From Odontesthes bonariensis (taxonomy: Eukaryota; Chordata; Actinopteri; Atheriniformes; Atherinopsidae), in contig NC_134523.1 in the NCBI RefSeq assembly GCF_027942865.1, forward strand, positions 248,001 to 312,000: DNA of 64,000 nucleotides, given 5' to 3'. Positions 21,532-30,203 of this stretch are shown here, piece after piece (position 1 is the stretch's first letter; every line of letters begins with the position of its first letter). The notes beneath the pieces were generated by a model, which worked only from the letters and a program-made list of their open reading frames with translations, did not search any database and was not told where the DNA came from. The position numbers were made by a program, and so were the translations under genes.

Positions 21532-23073
21532 ATGGATCACAACCACTCCTGCTCGGCCTGTATGACTCCTCTACAACTTGAGGATGGCCATGATCTGTGT
21601 CCTTCGTGCCTCGGCCTCGGACATCTGAGGCAGGGTCTCTCAGACGAGTCCTGCATGAATTGTGGCATCCTGCCTCACGCTGTCAGGGCTGCAAGGCTGG
21701 CCGAGGTAGAGCGCCTGTTGGGCCCTCCCTTGTCTCCTCAGCTGACCCCTGACCAGCGGCTGGCCCCGTCTCGGTCTAGCCGACCACGGCGTCGGCCTGC
21801 TGAGACTGCAGGCCCCACCTCCGGGAAGAGGGCCAAGGGGTCCGGGCTTACCTCTAGAGTGGATCAGCTGACAGCAGAGCTTGACAGCATGAAGTCCCTC
21901 CTCCTGGCTCTCCAGCCTGGGGCTGGAGCAACCCAGCCGGGTGCCCTTGTTCCTCCAACGGCCTCCTTCGGTCCGGAGGAGGATGCGTTTTCCATAGCAG
22001 CTTCAGCTACTATGTTTCAGGACTACGCTTCGGACGTGCTCCTGGGAGACGAAGCCTCCCGTCCCTCTGCAGCGGGCTCCCTTTCTTCAGCCCGTAGCCC
22101 GGCGGGTGGCAGTGAGGAAGGCTCTGTGGGAGCCGCCATTCGTACGGCTCTAGCCAGGCTGCAGCTGGACGTGCCGCAGGCTCAGCCAGCTTCGGCCAGT
22201 GCCTTTTTCAGGCGCTCCTCAACCCCCGCTGAACTAACTGTACCTCCATCAGAGGAGTATCTGAGGGAATTACAGACGTTCTGGAGGGACCCTAGGGCCC
22301 CTGCCCGTCCGACAGCTGATGCTCGGACCCTGGCAGCCATGCAGGACGCATCCAAGTTCGGCCTGGACCGCATGCCAGCGGTTGAGCCCACTATAGCCGC
22401 CCTGATCGTGTCACCCGATGAGGCTCTGAGACGGGAGGCGAGGTGTCCTCGCCCCCAGTGCCGGGTAACGGATGACTTGCTGTCGAAGGCCTATGAGGCG
22501 GCAGCACGCATGGCTCGCATGGGTAATTCCATGTCCCACCTGCTGCTCGCCCTGTCATCATCCCTGCAGGAGACCGAACTGGACACTTCTGTCCACAGTG
22601 TTACTGACGCCTCTCTACAGGCCTTTGCATTGATGTCTAGAGAGTTGGGACGGGTAATGGCAACTCTCGTTCAGGCTCGCCGCCAGGTTTGGTTGGCGCA
22701 GTCCCCTCTCTCGGAGGCCTGCAGGAGAACCCTCCGCAGTGTTCCGGTGGAACCGGGGGAGCTGTTTGGCTCCGCGGCTCTGGAAGCCCTCGAGCGCACG
22801 GTCCAGGCTGGGAAGACCCGACAGCAGCTGTCTGAGCTTCACAGAAGCACGCCGCCGCCTGGCGACCCTAGGGGCCGTCCAGCTGCCTCGCAGCGCGGCA
22901 CCCACTCACGGGCCAGGGGCCTCCCTCGGCCCCAGTACTCACGCCCACAGCCTGCTCAGCGGCAGGCACAGTCCTTTCGGGCGCCTGAGCGACTGCCCCC
23001 TGGGCAACCTCAGGTCTCACATACTACCCGTCGTGCCCCTGGAGCCCCTAGAGGTCGGGGGGCCCGACGCTGA
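21532..23073 (+). CDS. DIRS gag-like protein (copy B)
   Basis: 513 codons, same sequence as copy A. Expected role is packaging of the element RNA in the cytoplasm, by analogy with DIRS1 ORF1; no retroviral-type CCHC knuckle is seen, only the N-terminal CxxC pairs. The stop (23071-23073) lies within the +1 RT frame, which is open from 22739, leaving a 335-bp overlap where a programmed shift or internal initiation could operate. Confidence 0.82.
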   Translation: MDHNHSCSACMTPLQLEDGHDLCPSCLGLGHLRQGLSDESCMNCGILPHAVRAARLAEVERLLGPPLSPQLTPDQRLAPSRSSRPRRRPAETAGPTSGKRAKGSGLTSRVDQLTAELDSMKSLLLALQPGAGATQPGALVPPTASFGPEEDAFSIAASATMFQDYASDVLLGDEASRPSAAGSLSSARSPAGGSEEGSVGAAIRTALARLQLDVPQAQPASASAFFRRSSTPAELTVPPSEEYLRELQTFWRDPRAPARPTADARTLAAMQDASKFGLDRMPAVEPTIAALIVSPDEALRREARCPRPQCRVTDDLLSKAYEAAARMARMGNSMSHLLLALSSSLQETELDTSVHSVTDASLQAFALMSRELGRVMATLVQARRQVWLAQSPLSEACRRTLRSVPVEPGELFGSAALEALERTVQAGKTRQQLSELHRSTPPPGDPRGRPAASQRGTHSRARGLPRPQYSRPQPAQRQAQSFRAPERLPPGQPQVSHTTRRAPGAPRGRGARR

Positions 23074-24982
23074 GGCCACGGGGCCGACCGTCGGCCTTTT
23101 TTCCCAGCAGCAGCTCAGCTACTGGGCTGCTTCCACCAGGGACCCGTGGGTTCTCTCCACCTTGACCCACGGGTACAAACTTCAGTTCCGACGTCGGCCC
23201 CCGACCCATGGCCGAGTCAGGATGACTGTCATCCGCGACCCGGCGAAAGCCCGAGCCCTCGCCCAGGGGCTGTTCGTCCTCCTGGGCAAGGGTGCCATCG
23301 AACCGGTAGACCCCCTGTTGCACCCCGGGGGGTTCTACTCGACTTACTTTCTGGTAGCAAAGAAAGATGGCGGATTTCGACCTATCCTCGACCTCAGGAA
23401 CCTCAACAGGTTCCTGAAGGTCTTGAGGTTCCATATGTTGACCACTGCAGAGGTTCTGCGTACGGTCTCCAGAGGGGAGTGGTTTACCTCCATAGACCTG
23501 GAGGATGCCTACTTTCACGTTCCTGTGGCGCCACACCATCGGCAGTTTCTGCGATTCGCCTTTCAGGGGCGTCATTTCCAGTTCAGGGTGCTCCCGTTTG
23601 GTCTCTCCCTCTCCCCACGGGTGTTCACCAGATGTGTGACGGCAGCCCTCTCGCACCTACAGTCGCGGGGCATGAAGATCTTGCCATATCTGGACGACTG
23701 GCTCGTCTGTGCGCCATCCCAGTCTCAGGTGGCCCTCGACACGACGTGTCTTCTTTCCCATGTGGCCCGTTTGGGCCTCAGGGTGAATTCTACAAAGAGT
23801 GGCCTGGTCCCATCACAGAGCACAGTTTTTCTTGGGGTGACCCTCGATGCGGTCACCATGATGGCCTGCCCGTCGCCACGGCGGGTGAGCGACATCCTCC
23901 GCCACCTCCTCCCGTTTCGGGAAGGCAGGCGGTTCCACTACGTGGAGTTCTTACGCGTCCTGGGGAAACTGACAGCTGCGGCTGCTGTGGTCCCCTTAGG
24001 ATTGCTGTCGCTGCGTCCCCTCCAGAGGTGGTTGCACAGCTTTCACCTGGACGCCAGGAGACACCGGCACAGGAGGCTTGCGGTGTCACACCGTTGCCTT
24101 CTTGCTCTGGCCCCGTGGAGGAAGCGTTCGTTTCTCCTCCAGGGCATGCCCATGGGCTCCATTGCATCCCGTCGCGAGGCAGTCACGACGGACGCCTCCC
24201 TCTCGGGGTGGGGCGCCGTGTGGCAGAACCGGACGGCTCAGGGGCTGTGGCCGGCGCGGGACCGCTCACAGCACATCAACGCACTAGAGCTGCGGGCTGT
24301 ACACAGAGCGTTGCAGGCTTTCCTCCCTTTCTTGAGGGGCCGACATGTACTCGTGCGGTCGGACAATGTTTCGGCCGTCTCCCACATAAACCACCAAGGT
24401 GGCACCAGGTCTGCACTGCTACTGCAGGCATCCCGGGACCTCCTGCTGTGGGCAGCACCACGCTTAGCCAGCCTAAAGGCAATGTATTTGCCCGGGGAAC
24501 GCAACCAGACGGCGGACTTGCTCTCCCGTGGCAAGCCTCCGCCGGGGGATTGGCAGCTCCATCCGGAGGTGGTGCTCAATATCTGGGCCACCTTCGGCAG
24601 AGCAAACGTGGACCTCTTTGCCTCAGAAGAGTCGACCCATTGCCCCCTCTGGTTCTCCCTGACAGAGGAGAGCAGTCCCCTGGGACAGGATGCTCTGGCC
24701 CACGACTGGCCAGAGGTTCTCCTCTATGCTTTCCCGCCGATCCCTCTGATAGCCCCTACGCTACAGAGGGTCCTCCAGCAGGGCCACAGGCTGCTGTTGG
24801 TAGCCCCCTTTTGGCCAGGGAGGACGTGGTTTCCACTGCTGCACAGGCTCTGCAGCGGTTCCCCATGGCGCCTCCCCGACAGGAGGGATCTCCTGTCTCA
24901 GTGGCAGGGTCAGATCTGGCATCCCGACCCGTCCCGCCTGCAGCTGTGGGTCTGGCCACTGCAGGGCCCGACCCGATGCTGA
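22739..24982 (+). CDS. DIRS reverse transcriptase / RNase H polyprotein
   Basis: Open for 747 codons; the real start is undetermined (first in-frame ATG is 23222, but conserved sequence such as STLTHGYKLQF precedes it). RT from about residue 170: FLVAKKDGGFRPILDLRNLN, FTSIDLEDAYFHVPV (motif A), LPFGLSLSPRVFT (motif B), PYLDDW (motif C, residues about 316-321). RNase H from about residue 483: TDAS, ALELRA, SDNVSAV, then NQTADLLSR, giving the D-E-D-D set. The last about 120 residues (VDLFASEES...AFPPIPL...PFWPGRTWFPLL) form the DIRS-specific C-terminal region sometimes compared with methyltransferases. Stop TGA 24980 overlaps the recombinase ATG. Confidence 0.88.
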   Translation: MFRWNRGSCLAPRLWKPSSARSRLGRPDSSCLSFTEARRRLATLGAVQLPRSAAPTHGPGASLGPSTHAHSLLSGRHSPFGRLSDCPLGNLRSHILPVVPLEPLEVGGPDAEATGPTVGLFSQQQLSYWAASTRDPWVLSTLTHGYKLQFRRRPPTHGRVRMTVIRDPAKARALAQGLFVLLGKGAIEPVDPLLHPGGFYSTYFLVAKKDGGFRPILDLRNLNRFLKVLRFHMLTTAEVLRTVSRGEWFTSIDLEDAYFHVPVAPHHRQFLRFAFQGRHFQFRVLPFGLSLSPRVFTRCVTAALSHLQSRGMKILPYLDDWLVCAPSQSQVALDTTCLLSHVARLGLRVNSTKSGLVPSQSTVFLGVTLDAVTMMACPSPRRVSDILRHLLPFREGRRFHYVEFLRVLGKLTAAAAVVPLGLLSLRPLQRWLHSFHLDARRHRHRRLAVSHRCLLALAPWRKRSFLLQGMPMGSIASRREAVTTDASLSGWGAVWQNRTAQGLWPARDRSQHINALELRAVHRALQAFLPFLRGRHVLVRSDNVSAVSHINHQGGTRSALLLQASRDLLLWAAPRLASLKAMYLPGERNQTADLLSRGKPPPGDWQLHPEVVLNIWATFGRANVDLFASEESTHCPLWFSLTEESSPLGQDALAHDWPEVLLYAFPPIPLIAPTLQRVLQQGHRLLLVAPFWPGRTWFPLLHRLCSGSPWRLPDRRDLLSQWQGQIWHPDPSRLQLWVWPLQGPTRC

Positions 24983-25995
24983 CTGAGTGCTCTGGCGAGG
25001 TATGCCATACCATCCTAAACGCGAGGGCGCCTTCTACCCGGGCGCTTTATGAACAGAGGTGGCGGCTGTTCACTACATGGTGCTTGGACAGGGGTGAGGA
25101 CCCTGTGCACTGTCCTGTCCCTAGGATTCTGGAGTTCCTCCAGTCACTCCTGGATGACGGCCGGTCCCCCGCTACCCTGAGGGTGTATGTGGCGGCCATT
25201 TCCTCCCGGCATGCTCGAGTGGATAACGGCACGGTGGGAAGCCACAGGTTGGTGTCTCTTTTCCTGAAAGGTGCGCGGCGGCTGCGCCCCCCACGAGTGC
25301 GGCGCACCCCGCCATGGGATCTGCACCTGGTGCTCAGCGCCTTGTGCGCGCCTCCCTTTGAACCCCTTGCTCAGGCAGGGCTGAGGTGGGTCTCCGCTAA
25401 GACCGCCTTTCTACTCGCTATCGCGTCAGCGAAGCGCGTCGGGGAGCTGCATGCTCTGTCGGTGAGCGACTCCTGCATGAGGTGGAACTCGGATGGCTCA
25501 GGGGTTTCCCTATGGCCGAACCCCGCTTTTCTCCCGAAGGTGCTGTCTTCATCTAACAGACCTATCCACCTGGCACAGTTTGTTCCCCCGGAGGGGGAGG
25601 ACAGGTTACACCTACTGTGCCCTGTGCGGGCTCTGAGAGCCTACGTGGCCGCGACTGCCGGTATCAGGCAGTCGGACCAGCTCTTCCTCTGCTACGGTGG
25701 CCCTCGAAGAGGCTGTGCGCTCTCCAAACAGCGACTGTCTCACTGGGTGGTGGACGCCATCACCCAGGCATATGAGGGAAGTGGGCGCCCCCAGCCAGCT
25801 GGGGTGAGCTGCCACTCCACCAGAGCTGTCTCGACCTCATGGGCAGCCCTACGGGGCGTTCCCCTGGAAGACATCTGTGAGGCAGCGTCATGGGCGTCAC
25901 CAAGTACCTTCTCCAGGTTCTATCGGGTGAATGTTGCCACTCCCAACCCGTTGGCTGTGGTCCTGCTGCCCGACTCGGCTGCTTCCTCTCAATAA
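24976..25995 (+). CDS. DIRS tyrosine recombinase
   Basis: 339 codons from ATG 24976, which overlaps the RT stop as ATGCTGA; the frame itself is open upstream to 23146, antiphase to RT. N-terminal SAM-like core-binding part (STRALYEQRWRLF, ILEFLQSLLDDG, TLRVYVAAIS) is followed by the catalytic domain. Arg I is in AKRVGEL (codon 25435), H-x-x-R is CHSTRA (His 25813, Arg 25822) and the nucleophilic Tyr is in FSRFYRV (codon 25921). These are the conserved residues of the family. The enzyme is expected to insert the circular DNA intermediate. No premature stops. Confidence 0.9.
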   Translation: MLTECSGEVCHTILNARAPSTRALYEQRWRLFTTWCLDRGEDPVHCPVPRILEFLQSLLDDGRSPATLRVYVAAISSRHARVDNGTVGSHRLVSLFLKGARRLRPPRVRRTPPWDLHLVLSALCAPPFEPLAQAGLRWVSAKTAFLLAIASAKRVGELHALSVSDSCMRWNSDGSGVSLWPNPAFLPKVLSSSNRPIHLAQFVPPEGEDRLHLLCPVRALRAYVAATAGIRQSDQLFLCYGGPRRGCALSKQRLSHWVVDAITQAYEGSGRPQPAGVSCHSTRAVSTSWAALRGVPLEDICEAASWASPSTFSRFYRVNVATPNPLAVVLLPDSAASSQ

Positions 25996-26037
25996 AGTGA
26001 GTAAGGGCCGGATTCCTCGTGACTCTTCTGGTATTAG

Positions 26038-26143
26038 TCATCCAGTGCTTGAAAGCACCGCCTCTGGCGGTCAGTAAGGATGAAATAGAACGAAAGTTAC
26101 GTATGTAACTACGGTTCTATGAATCCTGGATGACCGCCAGAGC
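26038..26143 (+). repeat. DIRS internal complementary region
   Basis: 26038-26090 is the complement of the left end (20587-20639 region) and 26091-26143 the complement of the right end, joined exactly as ...AAATAGAA/CGAAAGTTAC.... In DIRS1 models this template allows ends to be completed and a circle formed. It fixes the element termini at 20587 and 26374. Confidence 0.9.
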
Positions 26144-26187
26144 GTTCTGTCACTCAGAATCCTCGTATACTCGCGAGAAGATTCTGT

Positions 26188-26334
26188 AAGGACTGACCTG
26201 CTGATGTTGCCGGAAGTATATAGGCTCTCCGGGGTCAGCAGGGGGTCACGAGTGACGTTGTTGGTATTAACACTCGACCTGCGCATGCGCAAGATGTATC
26301 ATCCAGTGCTTGAAAGCACCGCCTCTGGCGGTCA
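26188..26334 (-). repeat. DIRS right inverted terminal repeat
   Basis: Complement of 20604-20750; followed by a 40-bp unique right end (26335-26374) with the small palindrome AGTTACATACGTAACT. Confidence 0.88.
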
Positions 26335-27658
26335 TCCAGGATTCATAGAACCGTAGTTACATACGTAACTTTCGTTTTCAGTTCCACAAACGCTGATTTG
26401 AGTGAGGTTAATCAACTCTGAGTAGGACCTTGAGTTTAGCGCGTGCACCACAACTTTAAAAAGCCAGCATCAATGGAGCCCCGATTCTACGAGTCACCAT
26501 GGCAACGGGGAAGAGGAGGGGCTACGTTTTTCACCAACCTCGAATTGGAAATCTTAATGCGCTCATACGGCGAGTTTCAATACGTTTTTAGAAATAAGTG
26601 CAGTGGCTGAGGGAGTCCACCCCCAAGACACGAGTGTCTTTATAAAATATAATAGGCCTATATAATTTAAGCCTATTCATACAAATATTTATTTGTATTT
26701 TATGTCTTTTTTTTTCTTTTGTCCCAACACATTCTGATGGTGCCGCTCAAAAAGATAATTGTCTGTAAATGCAAAAATCTATGCGCGGTCTGATAACCAT
26801 CTCCTGATGAATATTTATTTCTCTGCGCAATAATGCTGCTCCTTCATCCACGGGATCGTTGTCAGAAGGACATGTTGGTGAAAAAAGTCGCCTCCTACTG
26901 TACCTAAAGGACTTCTAGAAGCAGAAGAACTCACTCTGCTGACTGAATGAATGAGGAAATCAAATGGCTGAAAGAGGGCGGAGACAGAGAGAAACTCCAG
27001 GTTTCTTGAGTAAAAGTTTCTCTCATTTCAGGGTTAATAAACTCAGAGTTTTCGCTAAACCTGCTTCGTGAAACGGACCTCTGGTGTGACGTCATTGGAA
27101 TGCACCGACTCCGCTGTCATTTTACAACTTCATGTTTCCACAGTGGCTCACAGTCGGCAAATCAAACGACTAAATACCAAATTGGGGTTTTCACATGTTC
27201 GTGCGCGCCTATCGCATGATTTACACTCGACGATTTCGGTTGAGAATGTGGGGATTTTTTTTCGGTCGCATCAGAGCACATTTTTAAAAGTCGTGGGGAC
27301 AAAATTCAAATGATAAATAGTGGGGGGGACATGTCCCCACCGTCCCCCCGTAATCGACGCCTATGCGAGCTTCCCATCACTAGCTCCGGCTGTTCGTCTC
27401 TGACGTAATATCAAATTTCCCGGGCTGTGTCGCGGACAACAGTCTGTGATTGGGTGAATGTCCGTTCAGTTTGACCAATGCCTTTTCGTGCAGCGTAAGG
27501 GAGCTGAAGTGCGCTCCTTTTTGTATGTTGGTGCACTACGAGGGTGGGCAAACGGGTTTACCTTTGGAAAATGTGGGGGGGATGAAATCATCTTGCTGTA
27601 AAAGTGGGGGTGTCAAAACACCCCCATCCCCCACGGGTGCGACGCCCCTGACCTTAGG

Positions 27659-27742
27659 TACCCGATAGTAACCCTTTCCCTTCTCTCGGTTAGACTGATG
27701 GCTACATCCAAAAACGGCACAAAACTGAGGCACTTTGGGCAA
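27659..27742 (-). pseudogene. THAP zinc-finger exon remnant (interrupted copy)
   Basis: Minus strand encodes a start Met then [10 protein letters not shown] (C-x4-C) and GKGYYRVPK, the first half of a THAP DNA-binding domain as in P-element-type transposases. The exon breaks off at 27659 where hAT element A is inserted. A fuller copy is at 37681-37897. Confidence 0.65.
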
Positions 27743-28039
27743 AAGGTGGCAGACAAAACAGTGTTTTCAATGGGAGCCAGCTCAGGTTGCCCACCACCTG
27801 GGTAGAAAAATACGGAAGTGACGTCAAGTGAAACCCTCCTATTTGTATATATATCTCGTAGTTTCACACGGTGGATCCCTTGTTGATCAAATTTGATTGG
27901 ATATGCGTACTAACCCAAATAATGTCTCTGAGTAATCCAAATAATGTGTGTGTGTGAATCTGCCCTTGCTTTCCCAGGCTTTCCTAATTGTTTTGTCTTT
28001 CTACTCCCGGATCACTTTAGGTCATATGGAAAAGTACTG
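27743..28039. other. Right arm of THAP element and unassigned sequence
   Basis: 27767-27840 matches the region next to the THAP exon in the lsm10 intron copy (ATACGGAAGTGAC..., 38875-38900). The rest has no recognisable feature. Confidence 0.4.
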
Positions 28040-28809
28040 AGGCTGAGGCCCCGTCCACACGTAGCCGGGTATCTGCTAAAACGAATATATTTTTCTACGT
28101 TTGGACCTGTCATCCACATGAAAACGCATAAAAACGCACCGTAAACGAATGTTTCTAAAAACTCCGGGCAAAGTGAAGATTTTTGAAAACTCCGTTAATG
28201 CAGCTGCGTGTAGACAGAGATAACCGGAGTTTTGCGTTTTCGAACGTCACAATATGCGCCAAAATAACAACAAATCTGCTTTAAAGTCTAAAGTGCGGCC
28301 TTTGTTTACTGAAGAAGCATGGATGCCCTGAGAACTGTGGTGGTTATCATTGTGCAGGCGCTGTTTATTGCCTTGATTTTAGACGCCCAAGTCGTACTCC
28401 TTTTTTTTTTTTGCGCAAAACAGCAAATGCATTTGGGTTGTCAAGACAGGTGAAAACGCAGATGTTCGGTTATGTGTGGATGGTGTTTTTTTCGAAAACG
28501 AGGTAATGTGGATACAAATTATTTTATAAACGGAGGGGGGGAAACATTCGGCAGCCGTGGCCTAGTGGTTAGGGAGGCGGACTTAAGATCAGAGGGTTGC
28601 AAGTTGAAGTCCCGCCATTACCTCGCCCTACACCTCTATTCATGGCTGAAGTGCCCTTGAGCAAGGCACCTAACCCCACATTGCTCCAGGGCCTGTAACC
28701 AATACCCTGTATCTAAATAGATGTAAGTCGCTTTGGATAAAAAGCGTCAGTAAAGTGTAATGTAATTCGGTTTTAAAAATACCCGGCTACGTGTGTACAT
28801 AGCCTTAGT
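28040..28809. mobile_element. MITE-like element with CACACGTAGCCGGGTA ends
   Basis: CACACGTAGCCGGGTA (about 28056-28071) is repeated inverted as TACCCGGCTACGTGTG near 28780-28795, with further matching GGCT/AGCC at the tips. Subterminal words AAAACG/CGTTTT recur. No coding capacity. Interrupted by a SINE. Confidence 0.6.
28552..28764 (+). mobile_element. V-SINE-like tRNA-derived SINE
   Basis: Starts CAGCCGTGGCCTAGTGGTTA (A box), has GGTTGCAAGTTGAAGTCCC (degenerate B box), the conserved teleost core GCCCTTGAGCAAGGCACCTA and a tail CTTTGGATAAAAAGCGTC. Target repeat ATTCGG at 28546-28551 and 28765-28770. Confidence 0.82.
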
Positions 28810-28910
28810 GTCTAAGAACAAAGCCAATTTTAACACTACTATAAGTTGTTTGCCAACCACCAATATAAAACCCGAAAGAGAGAGAGAGAACAGTTGCATT
28901 GCTAGTGACG

Positions 28911-29154
28911 ATGGGGCGTTTTCGACGAGGCCAGAAACAAAAAAATAAAGACCTCTGGACACAGGCAGGAGGAAGAGACGCCGTAATGGATCATTTTATT
29001 GCCAACAATCTTCATCGTAACATCCCAACTTCAGAACAATGGTCTGAAATAACATTTCAGATTTTCCAAAACCACAATGAGAAACTTAAGAAATGGGTGA
29101 AGGTGATATGGCAGCAGGACAGACGGGGAGTCCGCACTGCAGTGATGCAAAAAG
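28911..29154 (+). CDS. Unrecognised coding exon (81 codons)
   Basis: ATG 28911 preceded by TATAAAA (28864) and followed by a strong donor GTAAGT (29155, phase 1). The peptide starts MGRFRRGQK, is rich in Lys, Trp and His, and contains DLWTQAGGRDAVMDHF and WQQDRRGVRTAVMQKG. It looks like a structured DNA- or RNA-binding N-terminal domain, but I do not recognise the family. It is open and spliceable, so may be a first exon of a teleost gene or of an element; the frame is compatible with the candidate exon at 30208. Confidence 0.45.
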
Positions 29155-29325
29155 GTAAGTTCTCAACTAAAATGTGTTGCTAGATGTTAACATCAGCGGG
29201 GGATGTCTGTCAAACTGCCAAAGCATGTAACACTCCCAGGGCCTTTTGATGAAACAAAAACAGTACCAACGTTTGAACACAGGGTCATTAAGGGGGTGTG
29301 CTTTGTATTGTCAGATTAATCTCAC

Positions 29326-29458
29326 TTCCTTGCATTTCCTAGCAACGGTCCTTGGTAACGACGTGGAGGAAGCGCGCTCCCCTTTGCGGACTGTCATCGA
29401 TAACAACATGGAGCCTCAAGAGGTAATTCTACTTCAATCTTGACAAAGAAAAAAAAAA
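29326..29458 (+). repeat. Duplicated 125-bp block with a mini first exon (right copy)
   Basis: Counterpart of 11409-11537: ATG at 29408, five codons (MEPQE), GTAATT donor and A-run. Differs in a short C/T stretch near 29378. Its reading phase (0) also fits the exon at 30204. Confidence 0.75.
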
Positions 29459-30203
29459 TGCCTTTTTCCGGTGCACTTTAACTTTATTCCTATCCCTGAA
29501 ATCAGGGATAAAGTTAAATTAGCATGTTCCGATGTTAGAAGCTAACTGCTAACCGCTTTGCTAGCTTGTGAGCTAACCAACGCTTCACAACACTTCACAA
29601 AATATTGCTCGTCCACTGATAGTGATGATAACTGCACGGTTGCCTTGCAACGACCCCATTGCAATTCTACGATAATTAGTAAATGAACGGGGCCATGTCT
29701 CCAGCCTGGCTAACATTAACCTGTTGGCATTCAGTTAGCATTTACTTTTTGCTCTGATTATCAACGAAGTAATCTTTCAGTTATGAATCGCATTGTTGAC
29801 GAAATTAACCGGGGCTCCCCAAAGGCCAAACTGCAGGTTCAACAGTAACAACAATAGTTGATTTGTCTTATATGACAAAGAGCTGCAAAATGGACAGTTT
29901 CAAATATTAGGAATGTGTACTTGACGCTAAAGGGGCCTTTCTGTAAATTAACGGTATTATCGCATTGTTTGGAATTACGTCAGTCATCATTATGGATAAA
30001 CAGGCAAGAAAGCTTTATTTACGCAACACAATATACATTTGTTAATTTGTACTTTTTGTTGATTAGTATGTTGTCTCAGGAGTGATTGCAATGAAATGGT
30101 CTATCTTTATATTTCCAGGACCATTTGATATCGTACTATAATACTCATACTGCAGCTACATACTTTTTCCAACAATAATCCTCTTTCTCCCCCATCACCA
30201 CAG

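Larger units (their letters stand above)
18806..24930 (+). repeat. Right copy of the tandem duplication, with two deletions
   Basis: Compared with the left copy it lacks 1,499 bp (11360-12858 equivalent; both breakpoints at AGTAC) and 102 bp (about 13553-13654 equivalent; both at CATT). Otherwise nearly identical, including the encoded gag and RT frames; one visible substitution changes LTFP to LAFP around 20049. Confidence 0.92.
20587..26374 (+). mobile_element. DIRS retrotransposon copy B, structurally complete
   Basis: 5.79 kb, inserted into the Harbinger element without target duplication. Has 147-bp inverted terminal repeats, gag, RT/RNase H, tyrosine recombinase and an internal complementary region at 26038-26143 that is the complement of both outer ends joined. 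This is the organisation of DIRS1-group elements, which integrate a circular intermediate by a tyrosine recombinase rather than an integrase. All three frames are open. A canonical AATAAA (25991) overlaps the recombinase stop codon. Confidence 0.93.
14378..27085 (-). mobile_element. PIF/Harbinger-type non-autonomous element, split by DIRS
   Basis: Arms 14378-14461 and 26375-27085. Ends GGTCCGTTTCACAAAGCAGG and (complement of 27060-27080) AGGTCCGTTTCACGAAGCAGG-like are inverted. The related uninterrupted copy at 51428-53010 shows that AACTCTGAG joins TTTTCGGTTCC, which defines the DIRS insertion point. The minus strand near 26780-26890 keeps a remnant of the Harbinger transposase segment seen better at 51775-51880. 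Left arm is repeated at 20503-20586. Confidence 0.65.
13449..27366. mobile_element. hAT-like element C nested in element A
   Basis: Exact 8-bp direct repeat GAGCTTCC at 13441-13448 and 27367-27374. The inner ends share GGCGTC and GTGGGGAC (13452..., 27330-27360 in complement), with two bases of offset at the extreme end. It interrupts GAGCCGGCTC-rich sequence that resumes as CATCACT at 27375. Contains a minus-strand exon (14169-14319) and the Harbinger MITE. Confidence 0.6.
12106..27650. mobile_element. hAT element A (hosts the inner elements)
   Basis: Left end CAGGGGTGGAGCAG, right end complement CAGGGGCGTCGCACC; exact 8-bp target repeat ACCTTAGG at 12098-12105 and 27651-27658. The ends are G-rich/C-rich as in the 'CAGGGGCGT' family also seen at 7538-8277. 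Most of its 15.5 kb is other inserted elements and the tandem duplication. I recognise no transposase belonging to it. Confidence 0.75.
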
